Assembly: GCF_037042905.1 (NCBI RefSeq)
Contig: NC_087249.1
Location: 10,846,001 to 10,910,000, forward strand
Source: Lytechinus pictus
Taxonomy: Eukaryota > Echinodermata > Echinoidea > Temnopleuroida > Toxopneustidae
DNA: 64,000 nucleotides
Reading direction: 5' to 3'
A program made the position numbers and the translations under genes. Positions 1 through 10,548 of the stretch are shown here, piece by piece (position 1 is the first letter of the stretch; every line of letters begins with the position of its first letter). Below the pieces are notes generated by a model. It was given only the letters and a program-made list of their open reading frames with translations. It was not told the origin of the DNA and searched no databases.

Positions 1-110
1 TCTTGTGCGAGTTATAGTAGTTTTCAAAATCAGCACTGCTGCTATATTGAATCGCGTGATGCAGGTGAGACGGCCAGAGGCATTCCACTTGTTTAAGTCT
101 TTAGTATGAC
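1..110 (+). repeat. 3' end fragment of the CTGCAT-ended interspersed repeat
   Basis: The stretch ends with GTGATGCAGGTGAGAC and then a GGCATTCCACTTGT-like end. The same terminus recurs near 1593, 9714, 28357 and 51328, so this is the right-hand end of a family dispersed through the window. Only the last ~110 bases lie inside the window. Confidence 0.7.
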
Positions 111-172
111 TCGCTAGGGATTGAACCCTTGACCTCCCTTCATGGGGTGGGTGCTCTAACACTGAGCCACAA
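106..172 (-). repeat. tRNA-derived SINE head
   Basis: Read on the minus strand, a TGGCTCAGTGTTAGAGC A-box-like segment is followed ~35 nt later by GGTTCAATCC, a B-box. This is the layout of an internal Pol III promoter. No clean tRNA cloverleaf forms, so a SINE head is more likely than a functional tRNA. The related minus-strand copy at 62455-62522 supports this. Confidence 0.55.
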
Positions 173-852
173 ATAATGAATATCAGTGAGTGCATTAGTA
201 AAAATGATATGCACGAGGAACAGTTCTGAGATAACAAGTTTGTGTAAAAATACCCTATGAGTTTAAATAATTCTCATTTATTTATAGTTGATAATGACTT
301 GAGATACAATATAGAAAGAGGTATGAATTGATGTCTGATGATTCAATGAATACATAGTAAAATCATTCTCAATTTCATGAGAAAATTTGATTTTATGGAA
401 TTTATTTTGCATGTACATGAGCGATTGAGGAGCTGCTACTTTAATTGTGATGTCACAAAACCAAGAGTTTAGAAATCAAATGACTCTTCTAAACTTTGAT
501 GGTCTTTGGCCAAATCTTCATCAGTATGCCTGTTTTGTTTTCCTTTTATTTAAATCAACCTCATACCTGATTGAACTTTCCCTTTAATATCCAAACCGCC
601 ATTCCTCCCACTGTCAGTCTTACTCCTTGATATATTTTTTTAAGAGGCTGCCATCATTACCAAGCCTAATTGCTCATGATAGTGGTCTCCTGCATTCCTC
701 TAAATTATCATTATGTTAAATGAATAATATATTCTGTGATTTATTTTCATTGCTTATATTACGACCAACATATTGTTGCTTTGTTATATTCTCTGATGTG
801 AATGCAGAAATGAAATCAAATCAACATCAAATACATGTATGTTCTTCTACAG
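173..852. other. intronic sequence, no feature recognised
   Basis: AT-rich single-copy-looking DNA upstream of the first recognisable PDCD7-like exon. I see no coding or repeat structure. It ends in a usable branch-point and pyrimidine region before the acceptor at 851-852. Confidence 0.4.
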
Positions 853-973
853 GTGATGTTAGAGGAGGAACATGAAGAAACTAGAGAAAAGGCAAGACAG
901 AAGAAAGAACTGAAAGACAGGAAAAAGGCAGAAAAAGCATGGGAAGAACAGGAGGCGGTAATCTTTGGAAACG
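853..973 (+). CDS. PDCD7: PDCD7-like gene, internal exon (coiled-coil region)
   Basis: This exon starts after TTCTTCTACAG in phase 0 and ends at ACG|GTGAGA in phase 1. It encodes about 40 residues beginning VMLEEEHEETREK, rich in Lys, Glu and Arg, as expected of the charged helical region before the conserved PDCD7 C-terminus. An earlier GT at 958 would leave phase 0, which does not fit the next exon. The donor at 974 does fit: its last G joins CT to give Ala. PDCD7 (59K) is a subunit of the U11/U12 di-snRNP of the minor spliceosome in the nucleus. This exon alone would not identify the gene; the identification rests on the exons at 9740 and 10416. Upstream exons lie outside the window. Confidence 0.6.
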
Positions 974-1008
974 GTGAGATGCACTCTAATTCAAATTCAG
1001 TAAGGTTT

Positions 1009-1593
1009 TATTGTCTCGCCTGCATAGCAGAGCGAAACTAAAGGCGCCTTTTTTGCGACAGCGGCGTCATGAACATTAAAATCTTAACCAAGGTTAAGTT
1101 TTTTAAATGTCATCATAACTTAAAAAGTATATGGACCTAGTTCATAAGACTTAGACATAAGGGTCATAGTGTATCACTGAAGATCCTGCCTGAGTTTCAG
1201 GTCACATGATTAAGGTCAAAAGTCACTTAGGGTCAATGAACTTTGGCCATGTTGGGGTTATTTGAGGAATTGCCATAATTTTAAAAGTTTATGGATCTAG
1301 TTCATGAAACTTGGACATAAGAGTAATCAAGTATCCCTGAACATCAAAGTTTATGGATCTACACGTATGTAGTTCATTAAACTTAGACATAAGGGTTATC
1401 AAGTATGTTTTGCACATTTCTTAGGTCACAATTATATATGGTCAAAGGGCATGTTGGGTCAATAGACATAGTATTTTATTATCATATGAGTGTTTTTGTG
1501 AATAATTATTCAATAGCTGTTTTCATATCCAGCACTGTTGCTATATTGAATTGCGTAATGCAGGTGAGACTGCCAGAGGCGTTCCACTTGTTT
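1009..1593 (+). repeat. CTGCAT-ended interspersed repeat, near-complete copy
   Basis: It opens TTGTCTCGCCTGCATAGCAG and closes GTAATGCAGGTGAGAC followed by GGCGTTCCACTTGT. The two ends are inverted versions of GTCTCGCCTGCAT. The body contains internal repeats of AGGTCACATGACCAAGGTC and TTCATGAAACTTGGACATAA, each ~150-170 bp apart. No coding capacity. Confidence 0.7.
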
Positions 1594-2130
1594 TTAACTA
1601 TATGCACTGCTTTCCGACGGCGGCGTTGGCGGTGGCGATGATAGCATCGTCAACATTGAAAGCTTAACCAAAGTTAAGTTTTTGAAATATCATCATAACT
1701 TAAAAAGTATATGGACCTAGTTCATGAAATTTGGACGTACATGTATTACTTAACATCCTGCCTTTCATTCAGGTCACATGACCAAGGTCGAAGGTCAATT
1801 GGGGTCAGTAACCTTAGGCCATTTTGGAGAAATCAAAATCTTATAAGGTTAAGTTTTTGAATTGCCGTCATAAATTTTAAATTATATGGACCCAGTACAT
1901 GAAACTTGGACATAAGGGTACTGGTGTATCACTGAACATGCTGCCTGAGTTTCAGGTCACATAATTATGGTCCAAGGTCATATAGGGTTAATGAACTTTG
2001 ACTTTGGAGTTTTTGTTAAATTTCCATCATAACTTTGTACAGAATATATGGATCTAGTCTTGAAACTTGGACATAAAAATAATCAAGTATCAAGGTCGAA
2101 GGTCATGTAAAGTCAATGAACAGTTTTATT
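1594..2130 (+). repeat. CTGCAT repeat, 5' part, interrupted
   Basis: A second partial copy starts inside the CCGACGGCGGCG segment and stops at TTTTAT (2130), where a new element begins. Its continuation, TATTTTCATATAAATGG, resumes at about 9592. The sequence from 2131 to 9591 therefore appears inserted into this one repeat copy. Confidence 0.6.
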
Positions 2131-3825
2131 AGGTGGTCTGTCGATGACAGATCACCTCTTGATTTCGCTAGAATTTTCTTTCTTTATTTATTCTTTATTT
2201 ATTTTTATTTCTTCCGTACACTTTTTTGTACACGCGTTCACTCGAAATCGACATGGTCAATTTCCTTCAAATTTCTGTCAGTCATCAAGCCCTATGATTT
2301 CAAGTTAAATCAACTTTTTCAAGGTCATTAGGTCATCGTGACGTCATCCAGGCGCCATTTTGTAAAAATCAGGTCATTATCATATCTCGATAACGAGTCA
2401 TCAAAAATCAACTCTATTTGGTATACATCAACTTCAGGTCAACGGTCAACTAAAAATTTCATCAAATTCCGTGCGCGCACCTCGACGCGCACGTACGCGC
2501 GCATTAAAATTTTAAAATGCTCAAATTCGTTCCAAATTAATTTTCCATACGTTTCAGGCCATTTTAAGCATTTTGCAAAAAAACGCGCGCACGCACATGT
2601 GCGCGCGTTTTCGCGCATAATTGCATCTTCCAACATAGAATCGCCAAATTTTTTCTGTCATCATATTTGGCACATTTTTTCAAGCATTTTGATACCTTGA
2701 TCAACCTTCTACGACAAGTAATAACGAAATTATCACCCGTTAAACTTTGCAGCACGTGTGCGCGCGAGCTCTCACTACAGGCCATATATGGGCAAAAACA
2801 TGTCTATTGAAAATTCACTGTAGCTCTTTAAATAGTCCGTTGACCCCAATTTTTTTTTTCATATATCGATAGAGTATGAGTTGTAGATTTGATTTCATGT
2901 CACCATTGTCCCTCAATTTGATCATGACGTCATCAAAATTGCGCCTAAACTGAAAATTTCATTTTTTCAAAAATGACGTCATCAAATTTATGCAAATTTG
3001 ATCATAACTCCGTGAATATTGATCATTTTTCGCCCAGATTTCGATATGTTGTAGTTTAGAATGTACTCTTTCTCGTCAGTAACCATGAATTTTCATTTTG
3101 AAAAACGCATCATGGTGTAAAATTGCGATGAAAAGAGGCATGTCATTTTTCCTCATTTTACGTGTAATCTCTATGGGACATGACTTTTTCTCAAAACTAG
3201 ATTCTACATTCCTCTATTTCGTGAGCTATATCTCCATTTTTTCTTGTTAGTTATCCCTGAGCTTTTGGTATGATGTAGCTGAGATTCTAAGCTTTCGGAA
3301 GGGTGCCCTCCATTTTTCGATCAGATGCCAGGATCATGCCCGTTTTTCGCTTGCAAAATTGGATTTGTAATTCTCAAATTTGCTTACGTGTAATCTCTAT
3401 GGGAACGTGTAATCTCTATGGGGAATATCGTGGCTCAATGGATAACGCACTTGACTTGAGTTCTCGGGGGCGCAGGTTCGAGGCCTGGGGGTGAACAAGA
3501 TGATTTTTTTTTTCTTTTTTTTTTCTTTTTACCACCTCGTACATGATCCTTTATGATAATTAAAAGGTATGAAAGTTAAAATTTAGCAAGATTAAACAGA
3601 TTATAATTACTTTTTTCATATCACATGTATTTTCATATATCAAAGAGACCCTTTTCACAGTGCTTTATCATCTCCCGTCTTTCACAAGTATTCCATCCAT
3701 AATGAACATTCCGTTGTCATCATGAAGATCATATTGATCTGCTTGAACATGGTAATAGTGATCATGATGGCGAGAATAAGGACAGACCACCTAATTCGTC
3801 CGCATGACGAATTAAAATCTAGTTA
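2131..3825 (+). mobile_element. Helentron/HINE-like non-autonomous element, copy 1
   Basis: The left end carries GGTGGTCTGTC then GACAGATCACC, a short hairpin. The right end carries GACAGACCACC (inverted relative to the left), then the hairpin TAATTCGTC-n-GACGAATTA, then AAATCTAG and T. Subterminal inverted repeats, a 3' hairpin before CTAG and insertion between two T residues match the Helentron/HINE pattern. No Rep-helicase is encoded. The homologous element at 6361-9591 has the same ends and internal segments (ATCAGATGCCnGGATCATGCCCG). Assignment to Helentrons is inference. Confidence 0.5.
3424..3491 (+). repeat. tRNA-like segment inside HINE-like element
   Basis: CGTGGCTCAATGGATAACGC resembles a tRNA 5' half with A box, and GCAGGTTCGAGGCC resembles a B box. 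The equivalent place in the second element (about 7050-7125) also looks tRNA-like. It is therefore probably an old Pol III-type insertion carried by the family, not a working tRNA gene. Confidence 0.4.
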
Positions 3826-3889
3826 ATAATAATAATAATAATGAAACGTTTTTGTATAGCGCAAAATACATAAGCAAAGTTGCATGTCT

Positions 3890-4885
3890 CTAAGCGCTTA
3901 TTCCTTATTCCTTATTCAAAATGTGAAGTTAGTTACTTATTCCTTATTCATAATGTGAAGCTAGTTATTTATTCCTTATTCCTTATTCAAAATGTGAAGT
4001 TAGTTACTTATTCCTTATTCCTTATTCAAAATGTGAAGTTAGTTACTTATTCCTTATTCAAAATGTGAAGTTAGTTTCGTGTTACTTATTCGAAATACGC
4101 TTCGAATAAGTAACTACGCATTTCGAATAAGTAGCTACGTATTTCGAATAAGTAACAACGTATTTCGAATAAGTAACTACGTATTTCGAATAAGTAACAA
4201 CGTATTTCAAATAAGTAACTACGTATTTCGAATAAGTAACTACGTATTTCGAAAAAGTAACTACATATTTCGAATAAGTAACTACGTATTTCGAAAAAGT
4301 AACTACATATTTCGAATAAGTAACTACGTATTTCGTAAAAGTAACTACATATTTCGAATAGGTAACTACGTATTTCGAATAAGTAACTACGTAAGTAACA
4401 ACGTATTTCGAATAAGTAACAACATATTTCAAATAAGTAACTACGTATTTCGAATAAGTAACAACGTATTTCGAATAAGTAACTACGTATTTCGAATAAG
4501 TAACAATGTATTTCAAATAAGTAACAACGTATTTCGAATAAGTAACTACGTATTTCGAAAAAGTAACTACATATTTCGAATAAGTAACTACGTATTTCGA
4601 ATAAGTAACTACGTAAGTAACAACATATTTCAAATAAGTAACTTCGCATTTCGAATAAGTAACTACGCATTTCGAATAAGCAACTACGCATTTCGAATAA
4701 GTAACGACGTTTTTCGAATAAGTAACAAGTAACTAACTTCACATTTTGAATAAGGAATAAGTAACAAGTAACTAACTTCACATTTTGAATAAGGAATAAG
4801 TAACAAGTAACTAACTTCACATTTTGAATAAGGAATAAGGAATAAGTTTCTAACTTCACATTATGAACAAGGAATAAGTAACTAA
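3890..4885. repeat. 21-bp satellite with inverted flanking arms
   Basis: The core (about 4080-4730) is ~30 copies of a 21-bp unit of the type AAGTAACTACGTATTTCGAAT, with variants ACAACG, ACTACA and AAAAAG. Each unit contains the palindrome TACGTA or a one-base variant. The left arm (3895-4078) repeats CTTATTCAAAATGTGAAGTT and the right arm (4725-4885) repeats the reverse complement, AACTTCACATTTTGAATAAG. The locus could fold into a ~1-kb hairpin. Long open frames run on both strands only because the 21-bp period preserves frame. Confidence 0.85.
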
Positions 4886-4939
4886 CTTCAGGGACCTCTA
4901 TAAAAGAGGTATTTTTATTTGAAAAGGGGCATATTTTCC

Positions 4940-5010
4940 ACGAGGAATCAGGGGGGGTGGGGCAAGTGCTCCTTTGCCCTCCCCCCTCCCGGTTCCGCCA
5001 CCCCTGATTC
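4940..5010. repeat. short G/C-rich foldback
   Basis: GAATCAGGGGGGGTGGGGCA faces CCGCCACCCCTGATTC, an inverted pair enclosing CTCCTTTGCCCT. It looks like a small foldback insertion. Sequence from 5011 to 5417 has no recognisable gene. Confidence 0.4.
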
Positions 5011-5417
5011 ATTGTTAATCACTGAAATACTAAATCTGCCAAAAGTAAGTCTCAGTTGATATTGTCCTCTGCAGCAAAATTTAACTCCGAAGTTCAACGG
5101 TACTTTACTTCGTTGGTGGGAAAACCCACTTCTTTGTATTCCATGACAAGTTGGCGATAATGTTGCCGATCTACCCAACCAGAAAATCGGGAACTATTTG
5201 CCATTATCATATTATTTCAAATAGAAAATATACAATGAACCGAGAAAAGCTCGTGAAAATAAAGGGAATGCTTGTAAAGAGAAGAGAACAAAGGATAGAG
5301 ATAATGGAGGAGGAGAGGAGAGGCGCCTGTATGGCAGCACAGCTAAAGCTGGGGTAATAATAGCAGCGCTTTGTATCCTCAGGCAAAAAGCGCTTGAATC
5401 CAGCTATTCATATCATT

Positions 5418-5515
5418 GATATATTATTCTTGTTGTTATTATTATTATCATTATTGTTGTTGTTATTATTATTATTATTATTGTTGTTGTTATTATTATC
5501 ATCATTATTATTATA
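5418..5515. repeat. ATT/GTT trinucleotide microsatellite
   Basis: Runs of TTATTATTATTA and TTGTTGTTGTTA with interruptions. The poly-Asn and poly-Tyr frames across it are simple-repeat artefacts. Confidence 0.85.
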
Positions 5516-5519
5516 TTTA

Positions 5520-6360
5520 TACAGACCGGTATACTTGTAATAATTATCAAGTTCCCAATAGAACATCTTTTGATACCACAATATGTTACATAATCTAGAA
5601 ACCAATGTATACATTACTGACTCCGCATTAATGATGCTAATATACATTTACTAGTTGTATATAAATAAATAAATAAAAATTCATAACCAAGATGCTAAAG
5701 AATATGGAGATGATATCCATATCACCCGTTACATATCCATGAATGCATGAGGACATGAGCATAGGCCTACTTGTCTTGCAAAATAATTACTTAATTCTAA
5801 TCATATGGTTTTAAGCCTACAGTTCAATTTGTTATCAATACATTGTATATCATCTTCCTAGTTTTTTGGTAAACTTATTAGTTTGGAAGATCCAGTGCCT
5901 GGAGGGTGAATGAATCATCAACGTGACCTACGGGTCTCCCATGTAGACAACTGCACCGGGGTTTTTCCCAAGCTGTTGCGTGCATAATTACAGCCGAGGA
6001 TGAAAAATATTCATTCCAGTCAACCTATGCGCTAAATTTTAGTTTGATGTTGATTGACAAAAGTGTGTGCATACGATTAGCAATTAAACACTGGTTCTAG
6101 GAAGGGCAACTTTTGAATTCTCTTTTCCCGAATGAAGAAGAAAATCACTTAACTTTTGGAACTATTTGGCTGGTGGAAAAATAAGGTCTAAGTTATTGTT
6201 TCAGGTGATGAATTTTATCCCGTCACGGGTATCTTCATATAAGCAGATTTTTCTTTAAAATGAGCCAGTCAAGGTACCCTTTTCTGGTCAGATTTGGAAT
6301 TTCAGATATATATCCGACTCACCGGAGTAAACATTCGACCCTCTGATTTTATCCTTATTG
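5520..6360. other. intronic sequence, no feature recognised
   Basis: AT-rich DNA between the satellite/microsatellite block and the second HINE-like element. I see no exon with supporting splice sites and no clear repeat boundary. Confidence 0.4.
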
Positions 6361-7611
6361 TGTGGTCTGTCTGTGACAGATCACCCATTAATTTATCCCC
6401 AAAAAAAATTATTTATTTTTGTAGCAAATTCTTGTCGCCAAGTTTTCTCCGAATTAGATCTATAAATTTTACTGAATTTCATGTCATCTATAAAGTCTAT
6501 CGACATGTCATAATAAGCTTTTCAAGGGACCCCAATTTTACTATATTTCAATGAAGTATAAATCATAGATACGATTTTATGTCTCATTCGACCCTCAATT
6601 AAATCAAGACGTCATCAAAGTGGCGTCGGAACTAAAAATTTCCATTTTGCGTGTTATTACGTCATCATAATTATGCAAATTTGTACGTAAATATTGATAA
6701 ATTTTCGCCCAATTTTCGATATGTTGTAGCTGATTGCTTATTCTTTCTAACGCTTTCCCTACATTTCTCATTTTGATGAACGAATCATACTGAAAAATGG
6801 CAATTTATAGGGGCATGTCATTTTTGATCGTTTTGCGTGTGATCTCTATGGGAGATTACTATTTCTGAAAAAAAATTGATTCTTCATTCCTGTATTTTCA
6901 TGAGCCACATCTCCATTATTCATCGTCTGTTCACGCTGAGCTTTGAATATATCGTAGCTGAGATTCTAGCTTTCGCGAGTGTGCCCTCGATTTTCTGATC
7001 AGATGCCGGGATCATGCCCGTATTTCACTGCAAAATTGAGTTTGAGATTCTCTTAGTTCAGCACAATTGGTAAGGCATCAGACTTGCGTCTCGAGCAGTC
7101 ATGGGGGCATGGTTTCGGGTCCGTTCGTGGGTGAACGTTTTTTTTTTCTCTCTTTTAACAATTTCGCGCATGGTCCTTCATGACCATAAAAGGGAATAAA
7201 AGTTAAAATACTGAACAATCAAAGATATTAAAATCACCCTTTTTATTATTTTTTTTTATAATCTAGCTCTATTGGTGATGAGATTTTTTCAAAAGATTGA
7301 TTGCTTGATTGCATTTATTCTTTTTCATTCCAAAATTTAACAAAAGTTACAATGTATAGCAAAACACAAAAATATAATATACAGAAATGAAAAAAGGGAG
7401 CCCATTGGAAAGCAAAGCTTGTTAGTATGGGTTCCCTGCAATAAATAGTTAATTAAAGTATATCTTTGATCAATGAAATTCAATTTGTAAATTAAAAAGG
7501 TTTGTACAATGACAAAGGATACTAGTGGGGTCAAGCTTTTTATGCCTACTCACTATGTTAAAATTAACAAAAAAATATTATATTATACCCCTGCTGTGTA
7601 AAAAAAACCCT

Positions 7612-7790
7612 GAGTTCAGCAGCCTGTTGCATAAAACCCCCTACCCGAGAAAACTCTGGCAAAAACCGAAAACCAAGGCCAGTCTGACCTCTGCCACCGA
7701 CTTCAACATAGGGCAAAAACTCAGGTAAAATACTTCTGAGTCCTCCCAGGCAAAAAGCCCCATGCAACAGGCCCCAGGAGTGTGTGAACA
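7612..7790. repeat. MITE inside the LINE 3' region
   Basis: CAGCCTGTTGCATAAAACCC on the left faces GCCCCATGCAACAGGCCCC on the right, an imperfect terminal inverted pair around ~170 bp. It lies in the LINE 3' UTR and therefore inserted after it. Confidence 0.5.
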
Positions 7791-8084
7791 GACAATCACT
7801 TGGACAAGACAGGACGAATACTAAAAAACAAGACAAAAACAAAAAAGGCACACACACACAAACAAAAACAAAACAGGACAGAACAGGACAAGACAGCAAA
7901 AAAAAAGGAAAAGAAACAAAACAAAACACACTACAAAACATAGACAAACAGGAAGATTAGTAAAGCAATAGAACTAGACATTAATATGATAGGAAGAGAG
8001 AGAGAGAAAAGAAATGTGAGAGGAGAGGGGGAAAGAGAAGAAGGAAGAAATAAGAAGGGAAGAACAAAAGAAGTGGTAGCTGCT

Positions 8085-9387
8085 TTACACAGAAATGTTT
8101 GAGTTCTGGGGTTTATACCCAAGGATAAGAATTTTCTTTAACCCTCGACTGAAACTTAAATGTGTTGGTTTGTTACGTAATGATTCTATAAGGGAGTTCC
8201 AAAGTTTGATACCTGTAAAAATAAATGTTTGATTCAAAAGGATGGTTCTAGCTCTTGGTGGATGAAAGAGCCCGGCGGACCTAGTAGGATAATGATGAAT
8301 ATCGACATTTTTAGTAAACATGGAATAAAAAATATTTGGAAGTTCATTTTGATCTAAACTATACATGAGTTTTCCGAGATTGTATCAATACAAGTCACCA
8401 ATCTTCAAAATATTATATTTATAGAAAAGTTCGTCAGTGTGTGAACGAAAATCTGCATGACAAATAATACGAATAGCCTTTTTCTACAAAAGTAAAATTC
8501 TGTTCAGGAGGCAGTCAGCACAATTTCCCCATGCTGTTATACCGTAGTTTAAATGAGGCAGGATCAAAGTTGAATACAAATTAAATAGTACATGTATATG
8601 AGTGGGAAAAAAAAAATTTACTTTGTTTATGATACAAATATTTCTCGAAATAATTTTTACAAATGTGATCTACGTGTTCTTTCCAGGAAAGATTATTATC
8701 AATAGTTACCCCAAGAAATTTAGTACTGCCAACTCTTTGTAAATTAGTATTTTCGAAAATTATATTACCTGGAAGTTCATCTATGATATTACTAAAGAGT
8801 ATATAATTTGTTTTTTGGAGATTAAGGGATAGTTTATTAGCTTTGATCCATTCAGATACATGTACTAGTTCGTGATTAATGGTGGCAAGCAAATGGCGTG
8901 GATCCTTATGGGAGAAAAAAATATTAGAATCGTCAGCAAACAGAATAAAGGATAAATTATTGGAGGACTTACAAAAATCATTTATGTATATAAGAAAAAG
9001 TAGGGGACCCAAAATAGAGCCTTGTGGAACCCAACAAGTAACAAGTTTTGTTTCGGAGTTAAAGTTTTCGACAGAGACAAATTGTTTTCTATTGTCTAGG
9101 TAGTTCCTGAACCACTCCAAGGCTATTCCCCTGACTCCATAGTAATTAAGTTTGTGTAATAAAATTTCATGAGTAATGGTATCAAAAGCCTTGGAGAAGT
9201 CCAGGAACACCCCAACAGTATGTTGAAACTTGTCGATTCCGCTGGCAATCTTATCAACTATTGTTAATAATGCATGTGTAGTATTATGATTTTCACGTAA
9301 ACCAAATTGCAAGGTATAAAATAAATCATGCAAATTAAAGAATTTCGTTGTACGAACAAATATCAATTTTTCAAGTACTTTAGACAA
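8085..9387 (-). pseudogene. LINE reverse transcriptase, degenerate
   Basis: The 8581-9387 frame (268 codons) has RT landmarks in order: FLDFSKAFDTITHEILLHKL (first catalytic Asp region), PQGSILGPLLFLIYINDF, then FADDSNIF (the xxDD active site), a KLSLNLQKTNYILF stretch and KFLGVTIDNNLSWKEHV. Coding then shifts frame. A C-terminal piece at 8085-8366 has YPTRSAGLFHPPRARTILL and GIKLWNSLIESLR, typical of CR1/jockey-type LINE ends. Internal stops (for example near 8380 and 8487) and missing N-terminal domains show it is dead. The active-site Asp pair itself is intact. Confidence 0.85.
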
Positions 9388-9395
9388 AAGATGAT

Positions 9396-9505
9396 TAGGA
9401 TGGAAATAATATTGATGTTGATGTTGATGATGATGATAATTATGATGATGATGATGCTAATGATAATTATAATGATGAATATGTTGATGATGATGATGAT
9501 TTTAG
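9396..9505. repeat. GAT/ATG microsatellite
   Basis: Imperfect GATGATGAT and TGATAATTATGATGATG runs in the right part of the second HINE-like element. Microsatellites are a known feature near one end of HINE-type elements. Confidence 0.75.
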
Positions 9506-9591
9506 TGATATCTATTTGAAGTTAGTTGACTCTATGGAAAGTGATGACAGACCACCTAATTCGTCGCCATGACGAATTAAAATCTAGTTAT

Positions 9592-9714
9592 TTTCATATA
9601 AATGGTGTTTTTTGTGAATAATTATTGGATAGTTGTTTTCAAAGTCAGCACTGCTGCTACATGTTGAATCCCGTAATGCAGGCGAGACTGCCATAGGTGT
9701 TCCACTTGTTTCTT
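9592..9714 (+). repeat. CTGCAT repeat, 3' part resuming after insertion
   Basis: TATTTTCATATAAATGG through GTAATGCAGGCGAGAC and GGTGTTCCACTTGTT corresponds to the end of the repeat family. It continues the copy broken at 2130. Confidence 0.6.
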
Positions 9715-9739
9715 ATATTTTATTTGTTCTGATTTTCAG

Positions 9740-9830
9740 CTGAAGAGGTAGAACTAGGACATCCTTTATTCATGTTCAGACAGTTTTATCAACAGGCAAA
9801 TCATGATCTCCAGTCATTAATTAATATCAG
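9740..9830 (+). CDS. PDCD7: PDCD7-like gene, penultimate exon
   Basis: Acceptor TCTGATTTTCAG|CT and donor ATATCAG|GTTAGT bound a 91-nt exon entering in phase 1 and leaving in phase 2. Both phases match the exons at 853-973 and 10416-10548. It encodes EEVELGHPLFMFRQFYQ and then QANHDLQSLINIR. From memory of the family, a short hydrophobic helix leading into an I-R-x-x-W-D motif precedes the conserved C-terminal block of PDCD7. The exon follows immediately after the resumed repeat at 9592-9714, so insertions reached within 26 bp of its acceptor. Confidence 0.7.
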
Positions 9831-10415
9831 GTTAGTATCTTAAAACTTGAAAGATCGTAAACATTGGCTAATACTGCAAAGGCCCTTTATCCAAAAAAAT
9901 ATTGACCTTTGATGTGTGTTGTAAATTAGAGGGAAAAAATAGTGCAGACGCATTCACAATAAAAATCTATCATTCATGTAATCTCCTTTGGATGCATAAT
10001 ACATTACAAATTAAATATTGTGGTAGGCTAGCATATGATAATTAGCCTTAATTGCAAAATCAGCGATACAATTTCTTCATAAAAAAAAATTCTTTAAAAT
10101 CTACTTGAAGGATCTTTCTGATGAGCTGCTCATCTGTGACGTCATAAAATCAAAACTTTAAAAGTTCATGAATCTGTTACTCTTTGACAGGCTTTCATCA
10201 GATCTTCAATATTTTTCTCTATGTTTTCTGCTTAATTAAAACTAAGATAATGATGAAGATATTAGTCATTAAAAAATATAATTATTTTCAGCTTGGAGTA
10301 CCCCTTGTGTAATAAGCAACAGTTAAGTAAGTTTTAGTTTTCAGATCTTTTTATTCTGTTGTACAGTTGTACCAGTATCCTAATAGTGTTACCCTATCTC
10401 TTTTTGTCTCTGCAG

Positions 10416-10548
10416 ACGCCAGTGGGATACGTTTATCGTTCCAGAGTCCGATCTAGCAGGATCAAGAATTCCAGTGTCATGGGTAATGCCCTCGGACCCT
10501 TCGAACCACATCTGGGAAACAGCGATCGTTGATTCCTCTGGCACATGA
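10416..10548 (+). CDS. PDCD7: PDCD7-like gene, terminal coding exon
   Basis: Acceptor TTTTGTCTCTGCAG is followed by a phase-2 start. The encoded end reads RRQWDTFIVPESDLAGSRIP, then VSWVMPSDPSNHIWETAIVD, then SSGT and TGA at 10546-10548. The WDxFxVP, IPxxWVxP and IWxTAI pattern is what I recognise as the PDCD7 C-terminal signature (U11/U12 59K). The protein would act in the minor spliceosome in the nucleus. The last 14 codons and the stop lie in the first unit of a tandem array extending to 11165. The extra tail after the IWxTA motif may therefore be repeat-derived. Alternative: another protein with the same C-terminal motif; a protein search would settle it. Confidence 0.75.

Larger units (their letters stand above)
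7295..9390 (-). mobile_element. 5'-truncated CR1/jockey-type LINE
   Basis: A minus-strand LINE relic. The 3' end (low coordinates) has AATAAATGCAATCAAGCAATC, a short CAAT-type tail typical of CR1-like 3' ends. The RT frame at 8581-9387 and the C-terminal frame at 8085-8366 are joined by frameshifted sequence encoding a LYSTLILPHLNYGITAWGN-like motif. There is no endonuclease domain, so the copy is 5'-truncated. Confidence 0.8.
6361..9591 (+). mobile_element. Helentron/HINE-like element, copy 2, with LINE insertion
   Basis: The left end, GTGGTCTGTCTGTGACAGAT, and the right end, GACAGACCACC plus TAATTCGTC-n-GACGAATTA plus AAATCTAG, match the element at 2131-3825. Internal homology continues to about 7250 (GTGATCTCTATGGGA, ATCAGATGCCGGGATCATGC). 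It is then interrupted by a minus-strand LINE (about 7295-9390) and resumes near 9396 with an ATG-rich microsatellite before the right end. Confidence 0.5.

Noticed and set aside
3890-4885. CRISPR-like array
   Set aside because: Units are contiguous 21-mers with no unique spacers, in a eukaryotic genome.
4079-5012. Long open frames on both strands (217, 183 and 308 codons)
   Set aside because: They are translations of the 21-bp satellite in different frames, with repeating ISNYVFR, YVVTYSK and SYLFEIR. No gene.
5408-5647. Poly-Asn protein on the minus strand
   Set aside because: Artefact of the ATT microsatellite.
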